Positions 1 to 9,655 of a stretch of 64,000 nucleotides of DNA are shown piece by piece. Source of the DNA: Agapetus fuscipes (taxonomy: Eukaryota > Arthropoda > Insecta > Trichoptera > Glossosomatidae); the NCBI GenBank assembly GCA_951799405.1, contig OX637343.1, positions 3,844,001 to 3,908,000 on the forward strand, in the 5' to 3' direction. A program made the position numbers and the translations under genes. Position 1 is the first letter of the stretch, and each line of letters starts with the position of its first letter. The notes beneath the pieces are model-generated. The model saw only the letters and a program-made list of their open reading frames with translations. It had not been told where the DNA came from and ran no database searches.

Positions 1-274
1 ATTCTTCCCGCCCTTTCCGTGTCCCCGCCAGTAATGGAGTTGCCAGACGCATAAAGTGATATTTTACGCGCGGCCGGGTTGACTTTTCTTTTGTGGCAGC
101 CCCAGAAGAACAATCGAACCGCCGTTTAATGGAAAATTATCCTGTAACCAACTGCCCACGTGCCATAAATCATAGCTCAAGTAAAATAAGGCATACACCG
201 TGTTTGAAGTTTAATAAATTTCCAAAAGTTTTTTTTAAACTCCATGGCAAGACATTATAAAAAGGTGTTCAATC
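1..274. other. unassigned left edge
   Basis: The first ~130 bases are GC-rich and the rest AT-rich. I recognise no coding exon or repeat here. Confidence 0.4.
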
Positions 275-690
275 AAAGACCGGTCATCAAAAAGGTCCAT
301 TCAGCCTTACAGCGACTAGGTCTTGCTTGAGAATTGGCGCTTTGTAGCGACGACCAAGTTCGTAAAAAGTCCGGTCGATAGCTCAGTTGGTAGAATGCTT
401 GCATTCCATGACGAGAGCAAGGGTTCGATCCCCACCGAGGGTGTTAGAATTTTTTTTCCCGTTTCGGTGTCTATTTCAAACCCAAAATAAATACCAGCAA
501 GGTGTATTCAGTCTACACAATAAATGAGAACCAGCCCCCCCCCCGGGAGCTGGGAAACCATCACTTCAACTGAAAGTGGTTGGTGTGAGGCTGGCTCCCT
601 TGCCCGTAAAAATAAATAGGTCCCGAATCGCCACATGCGACTCCTTCGGGGATATCGCAGGCAATAAGTTACACTATATGTGTAGCTTAG
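275..690 (+). repeat. composite SINE: SINE-B core joined to SINE-A
   Basis: Bases 275-360 match the middle of SINE-B (from GACCGGTCATC through GCGACGACCAAG). They run via a short AAAAAGTCC linker into a SINE-A copy with a tRNA-like A box (TAGCTCAGTTGGTAGAAT) and B box (GGTTCGATCCCC). SINE-A ends at the usual ACACTATATGTGTAGCTTAG. The same fusion with the same junction occurs at 13056-13410, so it appears to be a family and not a chance neighbour. Confidence 0.75.
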
Positions 691-921
691 ATGCGTTTTG
701 TGTTATATTTTTTACATAAATAAAAATAAATCAACTTTGTTTTATTCCGTTTTTATTGATACTTTTTGAGTCGTTACAAACATTTTCGGAGAACCTCCAC
801 CTTCGGGTAGCAATATTTGTTACCCGGTAGTTGAAAAATTAAAGTTTCTTACAGGGAACCTTCAGGAACCTCAAATGGGCGCCTGAAGTTTTCAAGCAAA
901 ATCTCCAGTTGCACTGTATGC
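691..921. other. AT-rich spacer
   Basis: No gene or recognisable repeat seen between the composite SINE and the minisatellite. Confidence 0.4.
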
Positions 922-1100
922 GCCTTCTTACTGATTTAGCCTTCTTACTGATTCCCTTCTTACGACCTTCTTACTGATTTAGCCTTCTTACTGATTCCCT
1001 TCTTACGACCTTCTTACTGATTTAGCCTTCTTACTGATTCCCTTCTTACTGATTTAGCCTTCTTACTGATTCCCTTCTTATGACCTTCTTACTGATTTAG
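922..1100 (+). repeat. minisatellite, CCTTCTTACTGATT units
   Basis: Tandem array of three related subunits: CCTTCTTACTGATTTAG (17 bp), CCTTCTTACTGATTC (15 bp) and CCTTCTTACGA (11 bp). They combine into a ~43 bp higher-order repeat seen about twice before the order breaks down. It is pyrimidine-rich on this strand and shows no coding potential. Confidence 0.9.
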
Positions 1101-1130
1101 TGCCTTTTTTGATAAACCCATTCAATTAAT

Positions 1131-1195
1131 ATTTTCTTAGGGCCTGTTGCACCAAACACCAAGCAGACAAAAATCAATTGTGATTTCTCCATTTC
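1131..1195. repeat. possible single DNA-transposon end
   Basis: TTAGGGCCTGTTGCACCA looks like a Harbinger-type terminus after a TTA. No matching inverted end was found nearby, so this is weak. Confidence 0.25.
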
Positions 1196-1351
1196 AAATA
1201 AAAAATTTGGTTGCATGTAAGTCAGCTGATGAACATCATCTTTCCTGTTCAATTGCCATCATATTATTATTGACTTCCGAGAAATATTTATCCGAGGTCC
1301 TTAAGGTCTGTCAATGAAATAATGAATGGAGGTTGGTGAAATAGACCCAAA

Positions 1352-1592
1352 GGGGGTTTTCTTAGATATTTTAGTCACCCGTTGAGCCCACGCTTTGACT
1401 AACTTATGATGCCTGGGCTGGAAGTTTCATCACCACGGTCATTCTTACCTACCGAATTTTGTAATATTTGTATGAAAACAAATCAGCTGTTCACTTGCGG
1501 CCATCTTGGATTTACAGGTCTTCATACAAATGCATCATTATTTTGTCATAGCATGGGCTCAACCGACGACTAAAATGTCTAAGAATAGCACC
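1352..1592. mobile_element. palindromic MITE, long form
   Basis: The ends are inverted copies of about 60 bp: TTTTCTTAGATATTTTAGTC on the left against GACTAAAATGTCTAAGAATA on the right. The interior contains the MITE-P core (CTGGAAGTTTCATCACCACGG, TACCTACCGAATTTTG, GGCCATCTTGGATT). The same architecture is at 53123-53363. There is no coding capacity. Superfamily is unresolved and I could not find a convincing target duplication. Confidence 0.75.
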
Positions 1593-2145
1593 GTAAGAAT
1601 ATTTTGTTGTGTGAAAAAACGGGTGATGGGATTATTTTAAGGGGGGAGGGATTTCAGGGTGGAAAGATTTGTGGGGCCCCGAGCTTTTCACCGCACCAGG
1701 GCCCCTAGAGAGGTTAATGCTGATCTGGCAGCACTGGTTACAAAATACGATTTTGCACTGAGGGTGTGTGGGCAGATGTAATTACAAGTGACGTTTTATT
1801 TTTTAATGTTTTCGCATTTCCCTCCTAATCACGCATTAATGACAGCTCTTCTAAACGGCGGTTATTTTTTACGAGTGCGGTCACGTGTTCTGAATTTGAA
1901 TCTCGCGCGCGTTTCCTTGTACGTTATGGTTGCAGAGTGGCCACCACAACGCACCCTTAATGACGCCAAAAGGGTTTCATATGACCACACATGTGAAATA
2001 CATTGTCATGATTTTCGCAGGGTTAAATAAATTATTTTTAGACGATTTATTTCAGATACGGGACACATACACCTTGACAATACAACGGTCAGTTCGCTTC
2101 TCCTTGGCCACAGAGGGCTTTGGTCCTTATTTATAGGAAGACTAA
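1593..2145. other. unassigned spacer
   Basis: Contains short open frames without recognisable similarity. Nothing supported. Confidence 0.4.
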
Positions 2146-2321
2146 GAGCCCGTTCCCACTTGTCGGGTGTCGGATCCGTATACTAATCGGAGGTTCCAGT
2201 GGCAGAACATGATGTATGAAGCTATTCACACTTGTCGGAAACCGATTTTGTCCAAAAATGTTCTGTCACTGGAACCTCCGATTAATATACGGTCCGACAC
2301 CCGACAAGTGGGAACGGGCTC
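2146..2321. mobile_element. hairpin MITE with TAA target duplication (PIF/Harbinger-like)
   Basis: Nearly complete palindrome of 176 bp. The ends are GAGCCCGTTCCCACTTGTCG and its complement, with pairing continuing through GGAGGTTCCAGTG for about 65 bases per arm. TAA lies directly outside both ends (2143-2145 and 2322-2324). A TWA target duplication with a GRGCCC-type terminus is typical of PIF/Harbinger MITEs; that assignment is inferred. Confidence 0.8.
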
Positions 2322-2454
2322 TAAGGGTAATTATCGAATCATTGAGAATGGGAACTGCTGGTACAACTGTTCATAAATAAATATAAAACCGAAATTAATT
2401 TAAAAATATACGATAAAATCACAGCTGGATGAAAACGGATCAAGCTGGTAACTT

Positions 2455-2645
2455 AGACTAGCGTGTTTGAAATAAAAGAACGCTGATCGAGTCTTGATAA
2501 CTTTGACCCTGGTTCAATATATGTCATTGGGTAATAACTTTTTAACAATTCGTTGAAAGAAAAAATAGCGTCATTTTTAATATCTACCTGTTTCTGGCTA
2601 GACAAAAATAGGTTGGTGAACTGTATTATTTTCACAATTTTATTT
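2455..2645 (+). repeat. SINE-C, 5'-truncated
   Basis: Matches the body and 3' end of SINE-C: TTTGACCCTGGTTCAA, ATTGGGTAAT, CTGTTTCTGGC and ATAGGTTGGTGAA in order. The tRNA-like head is missing. Confidence 0.7.
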
Positions 2646-2875
2646 TGCTACACAAAAACCATTGAGGAATAACATAGAGGAGCAGAAACTGACTTACTGC
2701 ATTGATACATTTGTATCAGTCCTGTCGAACGTTGCAGTAGTGTAATCGTACCAAATAAGGCCATTTTGACCAAATCTATTATGTGTTTCGGCACCCAATT
2801 ATAACACATGCAATAATGTCTTAAAATAATGCCTTTTTCTTTGAAATTCCTCAATTTTAGCGATCACAATATTTG

Positions 2876-3139
2876 TAATCTAATCTAATTTAATCTAAGC
2901 TGCAAAGATATATATCATTTAAGATGTATATTAAATGCATTCCCACAAGCAGACATGTATTATTTCGCGCTAACACATGCCGCATGTGGACCTATATTAT
3001 AAAAACCCAATCTCAAATGAACATAAGCCCTGCAACTCTTACCGTCCTTCCCTGAAACAGGGGTGACATTGGCAAAGTGAACCATTTTAACAGCATGGGT
3101 GGTCAGCCGCATACCAACCTATGTATAAGTCAAGGAACA
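2876..3139 (-). repeat. R3 copy
   Basis: Near full-length R3 in reverse. The TAATCT tail is at the low coordinate and the TCAAGGAAC end at the high coordinate. Confidence 0.9.
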
Positions 3140-3264
3140 TACCTACAATCCTGTAAAAATGTCTTACATTCGCCCATAGATATAGTAACTCTGTGCATTT
3201 GCCCGAGTTTTTTTGTACACATGGAAATGCATCTGTGAAGTTCTTTGTTCTCTTACTTAGTAAT

Positions 3265-3580
3265 TGGATCGGTCCGCAGTCTAGTGGTTAACACTTCTGA
3301 CTCGTAAATGGAAGGTTGTGGGTTCGAATCCTGGCGGAGCACAAAAAAAAAACATTTATATTTTCAAATACGCTCTTCGCTGGGTGATAAATTCATATTC
3401 CTCTACTAGAGACCGGTCACTAAAGGTCCATCCAGCCTTACAGAAACTTGGTCTTGCTTGAGAATTGGCGCTTTCTACACCGACGACCAAGCTCGCATAG
3501 GGCTCTTGAGGTGTGATTCACGCAAAAATAGCGCTCACCAAATAAATCATCCAAAGTTATTATTATTATTTAACGACCAA
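3265..3580 (+). repeat. SINE-B copy (left arm of inverted pair)
   Basis: Complete SINE-B from CGGTCCGTAGTCTAGTGG (A box) and GGTTCGAATCC (B box) to the AAATAAATCA tail and a TTATTATTATT run. It is in inverted orientation relative to the copy at 3745-4046. Confidence 0.9.
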
Positions 3581-3596
3581 GTTCATGTTCAGTTAA

Positions 3597-3738
3597 TGGT
3601 ATACTTTGCCAATTTCCCCCCTGTGTCAGGGAAGGTCGGCAAAAGTTGTACACATTCAGCATTTGTAAGCGCGAACTACACGTGTTTATTTGTGGGCATG
3701 CATTTGAGACTCTGCAACTTAAATTATATATTTAATTA
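3597..3738 (+). repeat. R3 fragment between the SINE-B arms
   Basis: R3 from ACTTTGCCAAT to the GCAACTTAAATTATA tail, lacking both the 5' part and the middle. Confidence 0.75.
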
Positions 3739-3744
3739 AAAGAA

Positions 3745-4046
3745 AAATAATTAGGCTGATTTATTTGGTGAGCGCTGTTTTTGTGTGCATCACACTTCAA
3801 GAGCCCTCTGCGAGCTTGGTCGTCGCTGTAGAAAGCGCCAATTCTCAAGCAAGACCCAGTTGTTGTAAGGCTGGATGGACCTTTTGATGACCGGTCTTTG
3901 GTAAAGGTTTATAAATTTTTCATCCCAGCGAAGAGCAAATTTGAAAATATAAATGGTATATTTCCTGTGCTCCGCCGGGTTTCGAACCCACGACCTTCCA
4001 GTTACGAGTGCGAAGTGTTACCACCTGGACTACGGACCGGTCATTA
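3745..4046 (-). repeat. SINE-B copy (right arm of inverted pair)
   Basis: Full SINE-B in reverse, from TTAGGCTGATTTATTTGGTG to GGACTACGGACCGGTC. Confidence 0.9.
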
Positions 4047-4489
4047 TAGATTATAGACCATTTTGGTAAGTGAGTTGAAACAGATATCTGTTTTCGTTTA
4101 AATAATTTCTTGTCCATGGATATCATAAGTCAATGAAAAAACCCTCCCTCAACTGTTTTTGGTTTGAATAATTATAAAATGAAGTCGGTTAACCCTATAA
4201 TGATCGCCGCGTAACATCCTCAGCATATAAAACGCATGCGATGAATATTTATGTTGGAGTAGCGGCTGTTCACGTGCGGAGAGGATGGAACATTTAAGGG
4301 TTGAATGCCATCATCTCATGGGCAGATGCGAGAGGTTATGTGTGTTACATTAATGTAAGCATAAATTATTGAAGGATCATGTTCATAGCAGGTTGGTATG
4401 AGGCTGACCCCTCCATGCTGCAAAAACTTGGTTATCTTTTGCCACTGCCACCCCGGTTTAAATGAAAGGCAGGACGTCACCTTAGTGCA

Positions 4490-4688
4490 ACTCAGTTGCT
4501 GTAAGGCTGGATGAACCTTTGATGACCGTTCTTTGGTAAAGGTATATGAATTATATTTTTTTAACACAGCGGAGAGCATATTTGAAAATATAAATGGTAA
4601 ATGTTTTTTGTGCTCCGCTGGGATTCAAACCCACGACCCTTCACTTTCTAGTCCGAAGCGTAACCACTACGGACTACGGACCTGTCAA
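4490..4688 (-). repeat. SINE-B, 3'-truncated
   Basis: Retains the tRNA-like head and core (CAGTTGCTGTAAGGCTGGAT to GGACTACGGACC) but lacks the 3' LINE-like tail. Confidence 0.8.
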
Positions 4689-4984
4689 ATTGAGAGATTC
4701 TCTTTGAGAGATTCCTCTTTAAATTAGAAATAGTTTAGTTTATTTATTTCTTAAATTTTCATAGCCATCTAAACTAAAAAAGGAAAATGAATTATTTTCT
4801 GGTAAGAAAGTTTATAAATTATGCATGGATATAAAATAAAAGGTTATAAGCGTGCTCGTTCAGGAATGGCTTGTGAAAAGGTTGATTATTTCTGCTTTGA
4901 CTTTGTTCACTCATCTTGCACGCAATTGATACAGCGTGGTACGGAGAGACAGCGGTCGCCAAACTGTTACATTATGAGAATTAG

Positions 4985-5131
4985 AGAGCCAGCCTTACGC
5001 CAACCATTTCAGTTAAAGTGAGCGTTGCCCAGATCCCGAGATGGCAGGTCCTCATTTTTTTTTGCGTTAATCTAGCCAGTGTTTTTATTTTAGGTTTGAA
5101 ATGAACACCGAAGCGGGAAATCATTTTTGAT
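4985..5131 (-). repeat. SINE-A, first part, split by a LINE-A insertion
   Basis: Reverse SINE-A (CCAGCCTTACGCCAACCATT, then TTTTATTTTAGGTTTGAAAT). Its bases 5074-5131 are duplicated at 5551-5608 on the far side of the LINE insertion. Confidence 0.85.
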
Positions 5132-5550
5132 TAGATATGCAAGGACCGAAAGAAATGGCGGTTGATCTGTAATGCTGGCGGTTAAAGCTTAGGCTTTTAA
5201 ATTTTTTTTTTTTTTTTAAGAATACGTTTTGTAGGTTTCAATTTTTTACTGTTTATTTGTTTTATATATTTGAATGTATTTAATTGCTTGTATTCCTTGA
5301 CTGATAGGTTGGTACGATGTTGACCATCCATACTGTAAAAAATGGTTCACTTTGCCAATGTCACCCCTTTTTCAGGGAAGGTCGGCAAGAGTTGCAGAGC
5401 TTATGTTCATTTGAGATTGGGTTTTTTATATTGTAGGTCCACATGCGGCATGTATGAGCGTGAAATTATGCGTGTCTGCTTGTGGGAATGCATTTAATAT
5501 GAATCTCAAATGATACATATCTTTGCAGCTTAGATTTAGATTTAGATTTT
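5132..5550 (+). mobile_element. 5'-truncated LINE-A with R3 3' end
   Basis: Begins inside the last codons of the LINE-A ORF (frame reads ICKDRKKWRLICNAGG then TAA). It continues through an AT-rich stretch to a full R3 (5293-5548) with a TTTAGA tail. It is flanked by a 58 bp direct repeat of SINE-A sequence with two mismatches, which defines both insertion boundaries. Mechanism by family knowledge: target-primed reverse transcription with 5' truncation. Confidence 0.9.
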
Positions 5551-5650
5551 AGCCAGTGTTTTTATTTTAGGTTTGAAATGAACACCGACGCGGGAAATCA
5601 TTTCTGATACTCTTCGTGGGGATGGAAGTATTCTGCCAACTGAGTTATAA
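5551..5650 (-). repeat. SINE-A, second part after the LINE insertion
   Basis: Starts with the duplicated 58 bp and continues to the tRNA-like head remnant CCAACTGAGTTAT. Confidence 0.8.
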
Positions 5651-5795
5651 ACTGGAGCGCACATACAATAAGACGTGTCTTACTGAATATGTCTACATAC
5701 ACGTCCTGTCAAACAGAGCAAACGCGCTACCAGTACGCGACGATCCGTCGCGTCGCTGAGTTCGGACGTCGCGTAGTATATCGTTAAAAAATCAT

Positions 5796-6060
5796 CATCA
5801 TCTTCTTCTAAAGGCAGCGCCTTGTTGTGTCAGCCATTTGTCTCTGTCTGTTGCCATCCTCTTGAGATGCGAATAGGAGGAGACATCCATGAGCCGCTTC
5901 ACATCCTTGATATATAAAGTTCTTGGGCGACCTCTTGTACGTCTTCCCAAGATTTTACCTTCGAAGATGTTAAGAAAGGTGCTATGTCTAATCGAGTGCC
6001 CTATTAGCTTGGCTTTCCTCTTCAAAATGTGACTTATAAGCTTTCTTCTCTGTTCTAAAT
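5796..6060 (-). pseudogene. LINE reverse-transcriptase C-terminal fragment (distinct family)
   Basis: A reverse-strand frame reads KRKAKLIGHSIRH, then EGKILGRRTRGRPRTLYIKD and DRDKWLTQQGAAFRR. This is the post-RT tail typical of endonuclease-encoding LINEs (R..K.GH...H; EGKI.GRR.RGRPR). It differs from LINE-A and LINE-B in sequence. Only the last ~75 codons remain; RT and endonuclease domains are absent, so it is a dead 5'-truncated copy. Clade unresolved. Confidence 0.75.
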
Positions 6061-6251
6061 CGGAAGAAATTTAAGAGACATGATGCCTGCACAAGGTTTA
6101 AGATGAGAGAGGGAGGAAGTCACAAGAAAGCAGGAAGCAGTAAAACAGCAGCTGTCAAAAAGCATTGACAAAAACTTAACAGCAAAAAAACTACCGTAGA
6201 CAAAATGTAACTAATTCTTGGTAAGTATAATATTAACATTTAATTCAATGT

Positions 6252-6510
6252 TAATCTAATCTAATCTAAGCTGCAAATATATAAGTATATCATTTAAGAT
6301 TTATATTAAATGCATTCCCATAAGCAGACAAGTATAATTTCGCGCTAACACATGCCGCATGTGGACCTACAATATAAAAACCCAATCTCAAATGAACATA
6401 AGCCCTGCAATTCTTGCCGTCCTTCCTTGAAACAGGGGTGACATTGGCAAAGTGAACCATTTTTTACAGTATGGGTTGTCAGCCGCATACCAACCTATAA
6501 GTCAAGGAAC
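6252..6510 (-). repeat. R3 copy
   Basis: Full-length reverse R3 with a TAATCTAATCTAATCTAAG tail and the GTCAAGGAAC end. Confidence 0.9.
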
Positions 6511-6822
6511 AAGGAACAGGAAAATAATTCTTAACAAATATTAAAAAAATAGCAAGTTTGGGAAGCGCTGTGGATGGAAAGTTGGCATAAGCGAGGGAAT
6601 ATTTGCCAAAATCAATACTTAGAGAAGTATGGTTCAACAACAGTCAGACGGACTTATATATGTTGTGCCTACAGGAGGAAACAAGTGACAATGTTTATAT
6701 AAAAAGTAGTCAAGTCTGGAGGCACAATTAATGCTGAATTATTGACCATAGACAAACCGAAGTGAAAAAAAATTACATCAAAATTGTAATGAGGTCCGCA
6801 AGAGAATTGGAATGAACAATAT

Positions 6823-6965
6823 TGTGACGTCACCCGGCCGGGTTGCCAGGAAAAATGCAAAAAAAAAACTTTGTTATTGTTAAGGATAGGAAATCCATAC
6901 AAGGCTGACGTTTGTCCGTTTTCCGCGGAGAAAAAAGTTCCAAATTCAAAAATGTGCGGACCTAT
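6823..6965 (+). repeat. unclassified ~130 bp dispersed repeat (copy 1)
   Basis: Shares CCGGGTTGCnAGGAAAAnGC, GTTATTGnTnnnTAAGGATnG and ATACAAGGCTGACGT with 10975-11100 and, reversed, with 43765-43895. No coding frame or clear termini. Confidence 0.55.
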
Positions 6966-7080
6966 TCGCGATTCAAGCGGTAGCCCCCAGTAGGTGCACG
7001 ACTGCTCTTGAATATTCTTCTTTTGAAAGAATTTTGAATTCACCAGACTTTCTTCCATAGCCCATAGTGCCCCAGTCTTT

Positions 7081-7260
7081 TTTCTCTCCTCGCATACCTA
7101 TTTCATCTCTTCAACATTCATCACTTTCTTCATACACACTCTTCGCTTATTCTTACTCTTTCGCAATCTCACCTATTTGATCTATCCATTCCTTCCTCGG
7201 TCTTACCCCGTGTACACTTTCTTCGTTAGTCGTTCATCAGCCATTCTTTCAAGATATCCC
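7081..7260 (-). pseudogene. LINE-A ORF fragment
   Basis: Reverse strand resembles the LINE-A C-terminal coding segment that includes LTKKVY, EWIDQIGEIAKE and MKKVMNVEEM. It is interrupted and lacks the 3' UTR. Confidence 0.7.
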
Positions 7261-7267
7261 AAACATT

Positions 7268-7830
7268 TAATCTAATCTAAGTTGCAAAGATATGTTACAT
7301 TGGAGATTCACATTACATGCATTCCCAAAATCAGACACGTACAAGTTCGCGCTTGCACATGCCTCATGTGAACCTACAACATAAAAACCAAATCTCAAAT
7401 GGACATACACCCTGCAAGTCTTGCCCTCCTTCCCTGAAACAGGGGTGGTATTGGCAAAACCATTTTTACAGCATGGGTGGTCAGCCGCATACCAGCCTAT
7501 AAGTCAAGAAACATACATGACAAATTACATTTTAAAATCAATAAATAATAATATCTATGAACATCAAAACTAAAACAGAAAACAAATTAAAATTCCAATT
7601 TAATAACCCCTAGTCGCCAACATTACAGATCAACCGCCATTTATTTCTGTCCTTACATACTTCTTTCATTTCTCCAGAGTCATTACCTTTTTCATACAGG
7701 CTCTTCTTTTATTATGATTCTGGGTATTCCATTCATTCCCAATTTCGGATATTTGCTCCATCCATACCTTTCTTGGTCTTCTTCTACCACGACATCTATA
7801 TTTTCTTCTTTCAGTCTTTCCTCATTCATT
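7268..7830 (-). mobile_element. 5'-truncated LINE-A with R3 3' end
   Basis: R3 occupies 7268-7512 (TTAATCTAATCTAAG tail). An AT-rich stretch follows, then reverse-strand LINE-A coding sequence ending NKWRLICNVGD-like at ~7620 and extending up to ~7830. The preserved order ORF end, AT-rich UTR, R3 shows R3 is this LINE's 3' end. Confidence 0.85.
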
Positions 7831-7865
7831 CATTGGTGCTTTGATGTAAAAAATAAAATGATAAT

Positions 7866-8157
7866 ATTAGGATGATTTATTTGGTGAGCACTGTTTTTGT
7901 GTGCATCACACCTCAAGAGCCCTCTGCGAGCTTGGTCGTCGCTGTAGAAAGCGCCAATTCTCAAGCAAGACCCAGTTGTTGTAAGGTTTGATGGACCTTT
8001 CAGTGACCGGTCTTTGGTAAAGGCTTATGAATTTTTCAACTCAGCGAAGAGCACATTCGAAATATAAATGGTATATTTTGTGTGCTCCGCCGGGATCCGA
8101 ATCCACAACCTTCCATTTACGAGTCCGAAGTGTTGCCACTGGACTACGGACCGGTCC
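7866..8157 (-). repeat. SINE-B body of a 5S-headed copy
   Basis: Full SINE-B in reverse with its 3' tail at the low end. Its 5' end abuts 5S rRNA-like sequence at 8158-8279 through CTTGGACCGGTCC. Confidence 0.9.
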
Positions 8158-8279
8158 AAGATGCCAACGACACGCGGTGTACCTGAACGGTAACCCATCC
8201 AAGTACTATCCGCGCCCAATGTTGCGTAACTTCGGTGATCTATGGGAACCGGTGCTTTCAACATGGTAACGTCGTTGAC
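8158..8279 (-). ncRNA. 5S rRNA-derived head of a SINE
   Basis: Read on the minus strand, 8279-8163 follows a 5S rRNA almost end to end: GTCAACGAC, CCATGTTGAAAGCACCGG, GATCACCGAAGTTACGCAAC, GTACTTGGATGGGTTACCG and a terminal GTGTCGTTGGC. At ~117 nt it is close to the usual ~120. It runs directly into SINE-B, so it is probably a SINE promoter head and not a stand-alone 5S gene. A shorter 3' piece has the same junction at 44223-44292. Some substitutions are visible, consistent with an old retrocopy. Confidence 0.85.
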
Positions 8280-8625
8280 TAAAATGTACTTTCATTCTTT
8301 TGTATTTCTTGAAATGTGATTTGCTTAGTTCTGTATACAGACGAGCCAACTGTTTAATATGAAATACAGTCGTGGGTAGCCCGGCCTCGGCCTGCATTAG
8401 TTTTCAGTTTTCAGTAATTTGCTGGAGTCACGCAGCCGACCCACCATCACCGACTTACAGACCTTCGACCTGTGTTTGTGTATAATGTATCATATACTGC
8501 ACAAGGACTGTACCGGGGAGGGATGTCCCTGCTGGGCTTCTGACAGTGGTGCCGAATCTAAGGAGTCAGATACCTACAGCTGCCATGACTGATAAGTGAC
8601 TGAAGGCTTAACCCGCAAGCCCTGA
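8280..8625. other. unassigned spacer
   Basis: Moderately GC-rich, with no recognised gene or repeat. Confidence 0.35.
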
Positions 8626-8645
8626 CTGGTCGATAGCTCAGTGGC
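8626..8645 (+). repeat. SINE-A head fragment
   Basis: TGGTCGATAGCTCAGTGG only, cut off by the adjacent MITE-P. Confidence 0.6.
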
Positions 8646-8820
8646 CAGGGCTGGAAGTCTCATCACCACGGTAATTCTTACCTACCGAATATCGGTAATA
8701 TTTGTATTAAGACTAATCAGCTGTTCACTTGCGGCCATCTTGGATTGACAGGTCTTCATACAAATATTACCGATATTCGGTAGGTAGGATCTACCGTTGG
8801 TGATGAGACTTCCACCCCAG
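8646..8820. mobile_element. MITE-P palindrome
   Basis: CAGGGCTGGAAGTCTCATCA on the left and its complement (with changes) on the right. Inner arms TACCTACCGAATATCGGTAA pair with their complement around a GGCCATCTTGGATTGACAG loop. A CAGGG terminus suggests hAT-like, but no 8 bp duplication was found. Confidence 0.8.
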
Positions 8821-8891
8821 GGGATTTCCAAAGGAAAGATAAATAAATTTGGAAATCCACAAACACAAAAATTCTTATTCTTATTGTTTGG

Positions 8892-9134
8892 TATAATCTA
8901 TAATCTAAGTTGCAAGGATATATTCATTTAAAGCTCTCAGATGTATGCCCACAAACCAACACGTGTAGTTCGCGCTTACAAATGCTAAATGTGTACTTAC
9001 AAATAAAATCCAAACCTCAAATAAACATAAGCCCCACAACTTTTGCCGACCTTCCCTGACACAGGGGTGACATTGGCAAAGTGAACCATTTTTTACAGTA
9101 TGGGTGGTCAGCCTCATAACAACCTATAAGTCAA
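8892..9134 (-). repeat. R3 copy (TATAATCTATAATC-tail subfamily)
   Basis: Full-length reverse R3. This subfamily carries GAAGCTCTCAGATGTATGC-like wording near the tail. Confidence 0.85.
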
Positions 9135-9254
9135 TTTTCATCAATTTGATCAATTTTCAAATTCCTGTGCTTCACCTTTCTTATTACTAATTACGTTATT
9201 GTAGCTTTTTGTCGTAACGTAACTCATCCTTCTTATTTCTCTATGGTTGTGGTC

Positions 9255-9532
9255 TTTTTTTTTTTAATGAAAATAGATTTGAAGAGGAATGCAATTCACC
9301 AACCTATTCTGCCTGGCCAGAAACAAGTATGAATATCATCAATTAATAAATAATTCACTATGGTATATTTTAATTAATTATTAATTAATAATTACCCAGT
9401 AACATACATTTATGTTGAATCAGGATCAAAGTTGTGGTTAAAAAACCCAGGCGGGGATTGAACCTCTAGTTATTCTATTCCAAATACACTAGAATGATCA
9501 GCCACTTGACTCCCTTGGTTATAATACCGATC
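9255..9532 (-). repeat. SINE-C copy
   Basis: Reverse SINE-C: poly(T), CACCAACCTATTCTGCCTGG, AATTACCCAGTAACAT, then a degenerate tRNA-like head with GGGGATTGAACC (B box complement). Confidence 0.8.
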
Positions 9533-9655
9533 AATTTTGTGATACTCAACTCGAAGTAAAAAAAATACTCAATTTGTAAAAATAACTTTGTGTTTTTAAA
9601 ATCTGTATAATTCTCCTAAAAAACGTTTTTTACTGTGTGAAGACCAACTGTCAAA

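Noticed and set aside
373..440. tRNA-gene-like A and B boxes here and at every SINE-A, SINE-B and SINE-C head
   Set aside because: They are followed by constant SINE bodies and lack a complete acceptor stem and mature 3' end; they are SINE promoters and not tRNA genes.
8163..8279. Stand-alone 5S rRNA gene
   Set aside because: Several substitutions and direct fusion to SINE-B, repeated at 44223, fit a SINE head better than a functional 5S gene.
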